Assembly: GCA_946887065.1 (NCBI GenBank)
Contig: CAMPKL010000075.1
Location: 1-10,388, forward strand
Source: an uncultured Bryobacterales bacterium
GTDB lineage: Bacteria > Acidobacteriota > Terriglobia > Bryobacterales > UBA6623
DNA: 10,388 nucleotides
Reading direction: 5' to 3'
Shown here: piece by piece, positions 1-6,429 of the stretch
How positions within the stretch are numbered: the first letter of the stretch is position 1
How the letters are laid out: each line of letters begins with the position of its first letter
Made by a program: the position numbers and the translations under genes
The notes under the pieces: model-generated
What the model was told of the DNA's origin: nothing
What the model saw: only the letters and a program-made list of their open reading frames with translations
Database searches by the model: none

Positions 1-161
1 CCGAGGGGGTGGCTCTCCAACTTCGTACCGACATGTTCAACGCAACGAATAACGTCATCCTGTCGGGAATGCAAACCAACATCAACAACAACCAATTTGG
101 TCGGTTTCAGAACACAACTGGACCGCGGCAAATTCAGCTCAACGCGCGGCTCACCTGGTAG
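1..161 (+). CDS. C-terminal end of a TonB-dependent receptor-like outer-membrane protein (partial)
   Basis: Only the last 52 residues are in the window; the first complete codon is at position 3 and the TAG stop is 159-161. The peptide contains LRTDMFNATNNVIL, a run of Asn residues, FGRF, then GPRQIQLNARLTW. Alternating polar/hydrophobic strands ending in an aromatic residue (final Trp) are the usual C-terminal signature of outer-membrane beta-barrels recognised by the BAM machinery. The pattern R-x-D-x-F-N-x-x-N-x-V followed by FG and GPRQIQL-x-x-R-x-x-W is, from memory, typical of the very large acidobacterial TonB-dependent/carboxypeptidase-regulatory-like receptors. The ligand cannot be told from this fragment. 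It is followed 25 bases later by a strong terminator, so it is probably the last gene of its transcript and independent of what follows. Confidence 0.75.
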   Translation, partial: EGVALQLRTDMFNATNNVILSGMQTNINNNQFGRFQNTTGPRQIQLNARLTW

Positions 162-186
162 GTAGGCACCGCGAGGATTCATCATT

Positions 187-219
187 GGGCCCCGCGCAGC
201 CGCTGCGCGGGGCTCTTTT
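187..219 (+). terminator. Rho-independent terminator of the outer-membrane protein gene
   Basis: A perfect 11-bp G+C-rich inverted repeat: left arm 189-199 (GCCCCGCGCAG), loop 200-202 (CCG), right arm 203-213 (CTGCGCGGGGC), followed by the T-rich tract TCTTTT (214-219). It begins 27 bases after the stop codon at 161. It should end the upstream transcript and insulate the methyltransferase gene. The upstream side has no A-tract, so it looks unidirectional. Confidence 0.9.
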
Positions 220-364
220 GGCTTGTGATACCCGTTTGGGCCAAATTCCCTGATTGGAGTTCGTACGGTTCAGGAGAGTGATGCTAGCGTGGGTTGGCAG
301 CTTGCGTAACGTTCGACCGTTTCTGGAGCAGACGCTCGGAGTGCGGGTACTACAGGTTACAATC

Positions 365-369
365 GGAGG
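365..369 (+). promoter_or_regulatory. Ribosome binding site of the methyltransferase gene
   Basis: GGAGG at 365-369 lies 9 bases before the ATG at 379, an ideal distance. It fixes the start of the methyltransferase. The leader between the terminator and this site (220-364) shows no promoter pair close to consensus. Confidence 0.75.
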
Positions 370-378
370 CGATATCTC

Positions 379-1053
379 ATGGCTCGCCCCGCGCATAGCC
401 CGACTGAACTCGAGCGCTACTACGACGCTCGTTTCGCGGGCCATCACAGCTACCGGCAATCGGTTTGGCGCGTACTTATTGACGATTACTTTTCGCGCTG
501 GACTGCGAACGCCGAGAGCGTCCTTGACCTCGGCTGCGGCTTCGGCGAGTTCATCAACCAGGTGAAGGCTCCGAGGCGCTTTGCCATTGACCTCAACCCG
601 GCCTCAAAGGCGCTATTGGCTGAGGAGGTTGAATTATCTTCGCAGGATTGCAGTGAGCCCTGGCCGTTAAAAGCCAATTGTCTGGATCTGGTCTTTACCA
701 GCAATTTTTTTGAACATTTGCCGTCGAAAGAGGCTCTGCTTGCTACATTGCGCGAGGCGAACCGCTGTCTTCGTCCCGGGGGCCGGATCATCGCAATGGG
801 GCCTAATATACGCTACCTTCCTGGAGCCTACTGGGATTTCTTTGACCACTATGTGCCATTGACGGAGCGCTCTCTGGCGGAAGCGCTTGAGGCGGAAGGC
901 TTCAAGAGCGAGACCGTGATCGATCGGTTCTTGCCCTACTCCATGTCTCAAGGCAGCCAACGGCCTTTGTGGATGCTGCGCGCCTACTTGCGTCTACCCC
1001 AAGCCTGGCCCTTTTTCGGGAAACAGTTCCTGGTCGTAGCGGTCAAAACCTAG
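379..1053 (+). CDS. Class I SAM-dependent methyltransferase (Methyltransf_11-like)
   Basis: A 224-residue soluble protein with no signal peptide, predicted to transfer a methyl group from S-adenosylmethionine to an unknown small-molecule or glycan substrate in the cytoplasm. Motif I is visible as VLDLGCGFGEF (about residues 48-58), the acidic end of strand 2 as IDLNP (Asp71), motif IV as LDLVFTSNFFEHL (102-114), and the post-motif region as LREANRCLRPGGRII (124-138). The length matches small Rossmann-fold methyltransferases of the Methyltransf_11/23 type. The ATG start is supported by a GGAGG nine bases upstream. The gene stands alone on the plus strand and converges on the glycan operon; its stop overlaps that operon's last stop. 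Neighbourhood suggests, but does not show, a sugar or lipid-carrier substrate. The fold is secure, the substrate unknown. Confidence 0.88.
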   Translation: MARPAHSPTELERYYDARFAGHHSYRQSVWRVLIDDYFSRWTANAESVLDLGCGFGEFINQVKAPRRFAIDLNPASKALLAEEVELSSQDCSEPWPLKANCLDLVFTSNFFEHLPSKEALLATLREANRCLRPGGRIIAMGPNIRYLPGAYWDFFDHYVPLTERSLAEALEAEGFKSETVIDRFLPYSMSQGSQRPLWMLRAYLRLPQAWPFFGKQFLVVAVKT

Positions 1054-3053
1054 CGATTCGCTGCGGGATCGCGTTCAGCCCTCGCGGCTGGACCTTTGGC
1101 GCCTTTATCGGAATGTAACTCGTAGAACTCAATCTCATACTTGCCGGCATAATCGTCCTCGGCGCCGGCGAAAGAGAACTTCGAAGGGCCTTCTGGGATT
1201 GTGGCCTGGGCATCGGGGGACAAGAGCTGAGCGGTTTCGCTCAGGGACGCGGGAAGGGGCCGCAACATGGTCGGATAGTTGATTACGTCCAGTATCACGC
1301 GATAGGTCAGGGCATGTGAGCCTAGGTCGTATTGCTGCAGCACCGGCGGAACATGATAGAAGGTTTGATTCAGTCGCCCCCAGAAATTCAGCGTCCGCCG
1401 GACCGCAACCAAAAGAGGCGCACTTGAGTCGGGAACCTGGATCGCTTCCTCGCCCTGCACCAACTCTGTGCCCACGCTCACCGGATCGCCGAAACGGGGC
1501 GCAAGCCGGCGCCTCAGCAACAACCAATCCCCCTCGATGAGTTCTGCGTCGTACCAGCGCCAGACCTGCAGCCAACTTCGAGGGGCTTGCGTGAGGGGGT
1601 GACGCCCGTCTATAGCGCTCCAGTCCATCAACAACAGCGCGGGAGCATCCTCTCGATACCAATCGGCGCACAGTTCATCCAAGCTCGGCGTAAAGGCGGC
1701 ATAGATCTGAACTGTTGGAATCAAGCGAATATCGATTTCATCCAATACCGCAAAAGGGAACTTAGAGCCGAAGAAGCCAATTGCGTCCGAGCCGATTCGC
1801 TCTCGGATCCGCGCAGGTAGACGTTTACCGTCAAGTCGGACGGCGCTTTCCTCGAGCAGCTCGGCTTTGGTTTGATCGAGATCGACAACCTGCGCCACAT
1901 GTTGCAGCGAGGCTTCCGCGGAGAACACTCGCAGGCGCGCGGTTCCCACGGTGCTTCCGGGCGGGGCCCAGAACGCCATGACCGGTTGCGTGAGAAACAG
2001 GATCACAAAGGCGCTGATGAGGTATGCCAAGGCATCAATCGCCGGTTTTGGCGACGGGCGCTCTCGGAAAGCGATCAGGATCCCCAGCACCAACGCCGCC
2101 ATGGAAAAAAATGACGGAAGGTGGAGAAGATCCAGTCGGGCGATCATGTGTTTCCAACTCATTCCGAGCGGCAGCGCCAACAGGATGATTAAAGCGAAAG
2201 ATCTGCCCTCGTTCTTTAACCTCTCGTGAAGCAAAAGCGTTAGGCAGAGTCCGACTTCGACGGCGCCTACTAGGACTAGCGCCAGAGGTACATCTACCCT
2301 CGACATTGCCGTGCTGTAGCCGCTAGAAAACTCGCCGAGCGCCCACAGGTAGCCGCGCAATCCGGCCCACGAAGGATTGTGGAGCCAATACAGTCCAGCG
2401 AACGACAAGGGAGCGAGCGTGCCAACCACGGCAGCCGCCTTTAATCCGCGTTCCTTGGACCGATAGAACATCACGGCCACCGCCCCCAGCAGACCGCCGC
2501 CGATCGCCAGCGCCGCGCTGAGCTTGAACATAGCCGCCAATCCGCATAACAGGGACGCCAACGCAAAACGCGGCAGCCACCGCTCACCTCGCAACGAAGA
2601 TGCCAACAGCAGGTACGCCAGAAAGGCGATCAAGTTCTCAGAGCCTCCGAAATTGAAGTGAAATAACGGCCAAGCCAGCGCCGCCGATAGCGACAACGCC
2701 AACAAACCGCCCAAGCGTAGCCGTTGGATAAAAAACAGATCGAAGCCGATCGCTGCAGCCGCCGCCCACAGAGCCGACTGCATCAGCAGGGCCTCGCGCA
2801 AGTTGTCTCCAATCGGCAACGGGCTGGCCAAATACGCGAATGGCCCATAGGTCCAAAAGAGGTTCTCGCCGAACTTCAAGGACTGTTCCGCCGCCACATT
2901 GATCGCCAGCACCCACGACAGATCCAGGTAGTCCTCGAAGTAGAAGAACTGAATCGGACACGTTAAGGCGACGAAATAGAGAAACAGTGCCGTCCGCAAC
3001 ACGAACCATAGCGCACGCCGTTCCCTGAGAGGTTCCGATGTAGTTTCAGACAT
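1050..3053 (-). CDS. Polytopic membrane protein with large soluble C-terminal region, possibly GT-C-like
   Basis: A 667-residue inner-membrane protein, last gene of the four-gene minus-strand operon. About ten hydrophobic segments are visible: roughly residues 14-33, 86-109, 115-131, 139-153, 161-196 (perhaps two), 206-224, 255-276, 286-300, 311-329 and 339-357. Residues 360-667 look soluble. The loop after the first helix holds FEDYLDLSW (39-47) and FWTYGPF (66-72), an acidic and aromatic first loop that recalls GT-C glycosyltransferases such as the GT39/PMT fold, where this loop carries catalytic acids. A second conspicuous motif is KHMIARLDLLH (301-311). The C-terminal region has SKFPF, VQIYAAFTPSLDEL (448-461) and IDGRHPL (481-487). 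From memory these motifs recur in an uncharacterised bacterial family; I know no assigned function. The start follows the preceding stop by 7 bases with no good ribosome binding site, so coupling is likely. Transfer of a lipid-linked sugar is plausible but unproven. Confidence 0.7.
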   Translation of the reverse strand: MSETTSEPLRERRALWFVLRTALFLYFVALTCPIQFFYFEDYLDLSWVLAINVAAEQSLKFGENLFWTYGPFAYLASPLPIGDNLREALLMQSALWAAAAAIGFDLFFIQRLRLGGLLALSLSAALAWPLFHFNFGGSENLIAFLAYLLLASSLRGERWLPRFALASLLCGLAAMFKLSAALAIGGGLLGAVAVMFYRSKERGLKAAAVVGTLAPLSFAGLYWLHNPSWAGLRGYLWALGEFSSGYSTAMSRVDVPLALVLVGAVEVGLCLTLLLHERLKNEGRSFALIILLALPLGMSWKHMIARLDLLHLPSFFSMAALVLGILIAFRERPSPKPAIDALAYLISAFVILFLTQPVMAFWAPPGSTVGTARLRVFSAEASLQHVAQVVDLDQTKAELLEESAVRLDGKRLPARIRERIGSDAIGFFGSKFPFAVLDEIDIRLIPTVQIYAAFTPSLDELCADWYREDAPALLLMDWSAIDGRHPLTQAPRSWLQVWRWYDAELIEGDWLLLRRRLAPRFGDPVSVGTELVQGEEAIQVPDSSAPLLVAVRRTLNFWGRLNQTFYHVPPVLQQYDLGSHALTYRVILDVINYPTMLRPLPASLSETAQLLSPDAQATIPEGPSKFSFAGAEDDYAGKYEIEFYELHSDKGAKGPAARAERDPAANR

Positions 3054-3060
3054 GGTGAGC

Positions 3061-4134
3061 CTACGATGTCCGAATCAAGATTGGCCGTAGAAGCGATTCG
3101 TTCAGGTTGATCCATTTATGGATGTCGGCGACCACGTCGGTCGGACCGCGCCGCGGTCGCCATCCCGCGGCAGCTTCGACCTTGCTGCAATCCGAAATAT
3201 AGCTGCGGATATCCGACTTGCGATCAACGGGATCGGGCTCGACGGGAACAGTTCGTCCGCTCACTTGGCGGCAAATATCGGTTAACTCGAGCAGGGAAAC
3301 GCTCCCGCGCAGCCCGCCGCCAAGGTTAAACGTTTGATTGCCGTAAACGTCGAAGCGCTGCAACTGGTCAACCAATGCATCCGTCAAGTCATCGACGTGC
3401 AAGACGTCCCGTACTTGCTTGCCCGACCCCTCGAAACCGATATAGCGCAAGGGCCTCCCAAAGTAATGGCTAGCCGTCCACAGGGCAATCACGCCCTGAT
3501 CGCTCTTACCCATTTGCCACGCGCCGGATACCAGCCCGCAGCGGTCGATGATGTACCGCAGTCCAAAGGCATCCGCATATTCTTCGATCATTAGCTCGGC
3601 GCAGAGTTTCGTCATCCCATACAGCGAACGGGCCCCCTTGACCGAAAACTCCTCGCTGATTCCTCGGCCGGAACTTCCCTTTGAGTCCTGTTCTTCGTGA
3701 AGCTCATATCTAGTCGGCTGCTCGCTGAATCGCAGTCGGTTGATCGACGCGGTGGGATAAACGCGACTCGTCGAGAGGAAGATGAGATCGGCCTTTGTTT
3801 TCCTGGCCAACTCCAAGCAGTTGTAACATCCGGCCAGATTGGTATGGAACAGATAGTCGGGCGACTCATTGTATCCAGCTAACACCGAAGGCTCGGCCGA
3901 ACACTCAACCAACACCTGAGGCTCAATTGCTTGTAGGTCCTCCGGGTTACGAATATCCCCGTGGACGAACTCTACTCCCGCCTGAGCCAGCCGAGGCAAG
4001 TTGAGCTCACTGCCTCTCCGTCTCAAGTTGTCGAGAGCGATAACCCGTCTCTCGGGGAACGCCTGACGAATCGCCATTGCCGTCGAAGAACCAATGAAAC
4101 CGGCTCCGCCCGTGATCAGGACCGTATCGGACAT
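3061..4134 (-). CDS. NAD-dependent epimerase/dehydratase, CDP-paratose 2-epimerase-like (intact YxxxK)
   Basis: A 357-residue extended short-chain dehydrogenase/reductase (SDR), the usual length for nucleotide-sugar epimerases. The Rossmann motif is ITGGAGFIGSS (residues 7-17), followed by the NAD-ribose-binding Asp in ALDNLRRRGSELNLPRL (33-49) and HGDIRN (58-63). The active site shows STSRVY (121-126) and the catalytic pair in SLYGMTK (Tyr172, Lys176). WQMGKSDQGV (206-215), YIGFEGSGKQVRDVLHVDDL (231-250) and FNLGGG closely resemble Salmonella RfbE (CDP-paratose/tyvelose 2-epimerase), which inverts C2 of a CDP-dideoxyhexose through an NAD-bound keto intermediate. The substrate here may differ, because no CDP-dideoxyhexose synthesis genes are in the window. 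The ATG lies 1 base after the stop of the GT2 gene, with an AGGAA about 11 bases upstream inside that gene. Fold and catalytic type are secure; exact sugar is not. Confidence 0.82.
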   Translation of the reverse strand: MSDTVLITGGAGFIGSSTAMAIRQAFPERRVIALDNLRRRGSELNLPRLAQAGVEFVHGDIRNPEDLQAIEPQVLVECSAEPSVLAGYNESPDYLFHTNLAGCYNCLELARKTKADLIFLSTSRVYPTASINRLRFSEQPTRYELHEEQDSKGSSGRGISEEFSVKGARSLYGMTKLCAELMIEEYADAFGLRYIIDRCGLVSGAWQMGKSDQGVIALWTASHYFGRPLRYIGFEGSGKQVRDVLHVDDLTDALVDQLQRFDVYGNQTFNLGGGLRGSVSLLELTDICRQVSGRTVPVEPDPVDRKSDIRSYISDCSKVEAAAGWRPRRGPTDVVADIHKWINLNESLLRPILIRTS

Positions 4135-4135
4135 G

Positions 4136-4912
4136 CTAATTGTTTTCCTGTCTCTGCGGCGCCGGCGTTTGCTCCGGCGTGCATCTGCGGGCGTAGTCGT
4201 TTCGGGCCAAAAGCTTCTCCAGCCACAGATACAGGACGATAAATAGGTAACGGCTGCCCATCTCTCGTATCTTCAGCTTCGAAATGCCATGAGCGCGATT
4301 GCGCCACGTAATCGGCACCACCGCATAGGAATAGCCGCGGATGATCGCTTTCAGAGGCATCTCCACCGTCAAGTTGAAGTGGCATGAAATCAGCGGCTGC
4401 AAGCCCTCCACAACATTGCGGCGATAACACTTGAAGGCGTTCGTCGTATCGTAAAAACGCAGCCCGAACAGAACCGCGATGAAGTAGTTCGCTAAGCGGT
4501 TCAAGAATAATTTGTGCGGCGGATAATCGATCACCGCGCCGCACTTCATGAACCGCGAACCGAAGACGCATTCGTAGCCTTCTTCCAACTTGCGGTAATA
4601 GGTCACCAGGTCTTGCGGCGAATCCGAACTGTCCGCCATGAAGATCGCTATGGCATCGCCGCGGCTGGCGCGAATTCCAAAGGCCACGGCCCGTCCAAAC
4701 CCGTGCTCTCCCGTGTTGATGACCGGATGCACTTCCGGATAAACCGACATCAATCGGCAAGCGAGCGAATACGTCGGATCCGAACTTCCGTCGTCGACGA
4801 TTACAATCTCGAACGGGATAGCTTCAAGGCGAAGATATTCGGCCAGACCGCTCACGGTCATCTTCAGGCATTCCGCCTCGTCGCGCGCCGGGATAATGAC
4901 CGATAGCAACAT
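4136..4912 (-). CDS. GT2 glycosyltransferase, dolichol/polyprenyl-phosphate sugar synthase-like
   Basis: A 258-residue family 2 glycosyltransferase resembling polyprenyl-phosphate mannose/glucose synthases, which move a sugar from a nucleotide donor onto a lipid phosphate at the cytoplasmic face. The GT-A fold begins at once: LLSVIIPARDEAECL (2-16), the nucleotide-binding VDDGSSDPT (39-47), GFGRAVAFGIRASRGD (71-86), the metal/donor segment FMADSSDSPQDL (91-102), GSRF (118-121), and EMPLKAIIRGY with RNRAHGISKLKI (184-215). One amphipathic or membrane-anchoring stretch is seen at 221-236 and no C-terminal transmembrane pair, so it is a short DPM1-type enzyme. In the usual D-x-D position the first Asp is Met92, with Asp94 and Asp97 present. 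The start ATG overlaps the previous gene's TAA (TAATG), showing translational coupling. It is sandwiched between two epimerases, so a dedicated epimerised sugar donor is a reasonable inference. Confidence 0.85.
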   Translation of the reverse strand: MLLSVIIPARDEAECLKMTVSGLAEYLRLEAIPFEIVIVDDGSSDPTYSLACRLMSVYPEVHPVINTGEHGFGRAVAFGIRASRGDAIAIFMADSSDSPQDLVTYYRKLEEGYECVFGSRFMKCGAVIDYPPHKLFLNRLANYFIAVLFGLRFYDTTNAFKCYRRNVVEGLQPLISCHFNLTVEMPLKAIIRGYSYAVVPITWRNRAHGISKLKIREMGSRYLFIVLYLWLEKLLARNDYARRCTPEQTPAPQRQENN

Positions 4913-4914
4913 TA
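4910..4914 (-). other. TAATG stop/start overlap (translational coupling)
   Basis: On the minus strand the stop TAA (4914-4912) of the first epimerase and the ATG (4912-4910) of the glycosyltransferase share one base. Such overlaps usually allow terminating ribosomes to restart, linking the amounts of the two proteins. No separate strong ribosome binding site is obvious before this ATG. Confidence 0.75.
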
Positions 4915-5988
4915 GCTCGTACTAGAAACGGCTGAGCGACTGTTGATCGCTTCGAAAATCTCGCCCAGGATCGCTTCAAGCCCGTATGCCTGCTGCCAAT
5001 CCGGATAGTGACTACGAAACTTTTCCATCGAGCTTACCCACCAAATGTGATCACCCTGCCGATTCTCTTCGGCATAAGTCCATTTGAGCGCCTTACCCGC
5101 GATCGATTCGCTGATCTTGATGGCCTCCAGCATGGAGCAGTTGCTATAGCGTCCGCCACCGGCATTGTATACCTCCCCCGACCGCGGAGCCTTATAAAAC
5201 TCGTCGAACGCCGCCACGAGGTCCGCGCTATGGATGTTGTCCCGAACCTGCTTGCCTTTATAGCCGAATACGGTGTACGGCGTGCCCGTCGCAACGCACT
5301 TCATCAGATAGGACAAGAACCCATGCTGCGGCGCCCCGCTGTGGGAAGGTCCCGTTAAACAGCCGCCGCGAAAGCACGCCGTGCGCATTCCGAAGTAGCG
5401 TCCGTACTCCTGCACCAAGACATCGGCTGCAACCTTCGATGCTCCAAACAGCGAATGCATGGACTGATCGATCGGCATCGATTCGTCGATGCCGTTCTCG
5501 TAGGCGTGCCCCGGCTCTATCTCGTACCGCGTCTCCGTTTCAATCAAAGGCAGTTCGTTCGGCCGATCGCCGTAGACCTTATTCGTGGACGTGAAGACGA
5601 AAACCGCAGCAGGCGAAAACTGTCGGCAACATTCCAGCAAAGTTAACGTGCCGTTGGCGTTGACCGTAAAGTCAGTGTAGGGATCCTGCGCCGCCCAATC
5701 ATGAGAGGGCTGCGCGGCCGTGTGAATGATCAAGTCAATGGACGTTCCGTACTCCGCGAAAATCCGCTCCATCGCCGGCTGATCGCGAATATCCGCGTCG
5801 CGAAATATGTAGCTCGGGCACTCCTCGCGCAAAACGTTCAATTGCCATCGCGTCGAAGCGTCGGGACCGAAAAAACGGGCCCGCATATCGCTGTCGACGC
5901 CGACTACCGTCTTACCTCGCCGGGCATAATAGCGAACAGCCTGTGAACCAATCAGCCCGTGCGAGCCCGTGACCAAAACAACACTCAT
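4912..5988 (-). CDS. NAD-dependent epimerase/dehydratase, tyvelose-epimerase-like, catalytic Tyr replaced by Phe
   Basis: First gene of the operon, 358 residues, an extended SDR. It has [14 protein letters not shown] (4-17) for NAD binding, an acidic [10 protein letters not shown] (31-40), DADIRD (64-69), [10 protein letters not shown] (89-98), and STNKVYGD (134-141), which matches the equivalent block of Salmonella Rfb[17 protein letters not shown] (242-257) matches the RfbE GKQVRDVLHAED block. Where RfbE has SPYGCSK, this protein has SLFGASK: Phe181 stands at the catalytic Tyr and Lys185 is kept. [12 protein letters not shown] (207-218) replaces the usual substrate-loop sequence. An in-frame ATG at 6090 would add 34 residues (Cys-rich, no SDR similarity); I chose 5988 because the Rossmann motif begins at once, a GAGGAGG lies upstream, and the likely promoter lies between the two starts. 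It is probably an epimerase or a non-catalytic partner of the second epimerase; substrate unknown. Confidence 0.8.
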   Translation of the reverse strand: MSVVLVTGSHGLIGSQAVRYYARRGKTVVGVDSDMRARFFGPDASTRWQLNVLREECPSYIFRDADIRDQPAMERIFAEYGTSIDLIIHTAAQPSHDWAAQDPYTDFTVNANGTLTLLECCRQFSPAAVFVFTSTNKVYGDRPNELPLIETETRYEIEPGHAYENGIDESMPIDQSMHSLFGASKVAADVLVQEYGRYFGMRTACFRGGCLTGPSHSGAPQHGFLSYLMKCVATGTPYTVFGYKGKQVRDNIHSADLVAAFDEFYKAPRSGEVYNAGGGRYSNCSMLEAIKISESIAGKALKWTYAEENRQGDHIWWVSSMEKFRSHYPDWQQAYGLEAILGEIFEAINSRSAVSSTS

Positions 5989-6002
5989 GACGCGAAATAC
6001 CG

Positions 6003-6009
6003 CCTCCTC
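6003..6009 (-). promoter_or_regulatory. Ribosome binding site deciding the start of the first operon gene
   Basis: Minus-strand GAGGAGG (6009-6003) lies 14 bases before the ATG at 5988, slightly far but the only strong purine-rich site there. It supports the 358-residue start over the upstream ATG at 6090. Confidence 0.6.
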
Positions 6010-6021
6010 GCGGGCTAGGCT

Positions 6022-6030
6022 ATTACAACA
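6022..6030 (-). promoter_or_regulatory. Candidate extended -10 promoter of the glycan operon
   Basis: Minus-strand TGTTGTAAT (6030-6022) reads as an extended -10 element: TGn followed by TGTAAT, five of six matches to TATAAT. No good -35 is seen, which extended -10 promoters can tolerate. Transcription would begin near 6015, giving a leader of about 27 bases that contains the GAGGAGG site. Prediction from consensus only. Confidence 0.35.
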
Positions 6031-6375
6031 TAGAGGCTCTCCCAGAAAGCTAAGGTATAAACACGAGGGCTCTGTCGAAACTCCGCTCAACCCTCAATCC
6101 CGCGGGCATCGGCCGGCGGAATCGGTTTACCCTTCGGGACGAGCGACCCTTGGCTTTTAAGGCTCGACAGCCCTCCCGGCTCGCCGGAAATCATCCGACG
6201 GTGTCGCCCTGGCCGAGCGCGCAATCGAGGATCGCCCGAACCCCAATCCTTCGGAACCGAACCCCGCTCGACCAATCCCGCCCTCGCGCGTTCGCCGTAT
6301 CACCCGCGCGCTGCTGAAACGCGATTCCTTCACAGCTTACAGCCCCTTTGATTGTCCTTTGATGAAATATTCGCG

Positions 6376-6405
6376 CGGACATGCACGGGCCTTACTCGAT
6401 GTAAT
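6376..6405 (+). promoter_or_regulatory. Candidate promoter of the kinase gene
   Basis: CGGACA (6376-6381, four of six to TTGACA) and TGTAAT (6400-6405, five of six to TATAAT) are separated by 18 bases. Start of transcription would be near 6412, leaving a leader of about 18 bases before the ATG at 6430. Weak, consensus-based. Confidence 0.28.
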
Positions 6406-6429
6406 GCGATGATGGGTGCGGACCGGTCT

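Larger units (their letters stand above)
5989..6429. other. Divergent intergenic region between the glycan operon and the kinase gene
   Basis: About 440 bases between the minus-strand epimerase start and the kinase start. The end near 5989-6030 carries the operon's ribosome binding site and candidate promoter; the end near 6376-6405 carries a candidate kinase promoter. The middle (about 6070-6340) is G+C-rich and holds short open frames on both strands (for example minus 6275-6087) without recognisable protein similarity, ribosome sites or codon bias that I can judge. I see no terminator, tRNA, long inverted repeat or tandem repeat in it. It may contain operator sites or a small RNA, but nothing in the sequence shows that directly. 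Confidence 0.5.

Noticed and set aside
358..363. TACAAT, a -10-like hexamer before the methyltransferase
   Set aside because: No -35 or TG extension is present, and the transcript would start inside or after the GGAGG site, making that good site useless.
1053..1070. Short inverted repeat AGCGATTCGCT as a terminator between the convergent genes
   Set aside because: The stem is only 4-5 bp with almost no loop and no T-tract on the plus strand; too weak to call.
4116..4760. A 214-residue minus-strand frame overlapping the GT2 gene
   Set aside because: Its sequence lacks motifs, while the overlapping frame holds a complete GT2 signature.
5989..6090. N-terminal extension of the first operon epimerase from an ATG at 6090
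   Set aside because: The extra 34 residues carry no SDR motif, while the internal ATG at 5988 starts directly on the Rossmann strand, has GAGGAGG upstream and lies downstream of the candidate promoter.
6087..6382. Two overlapping minus-strand open frames of about 62 residues in the intergenic region
   Set aside because: No ribosome sites, no recognisable similarity, and basic/Pro/Gly-rich composition typical of random frames in G+C-rich DNA.
6352..6429. Earlier kinase starts (TTG at 6352, ATG at 6409 or 6412)
   Set aside because: The residues before MEHERW do not resemble the family N-terminus and no ribosome site precedes any of them. ATG 6409/6412 cannot be excluded.
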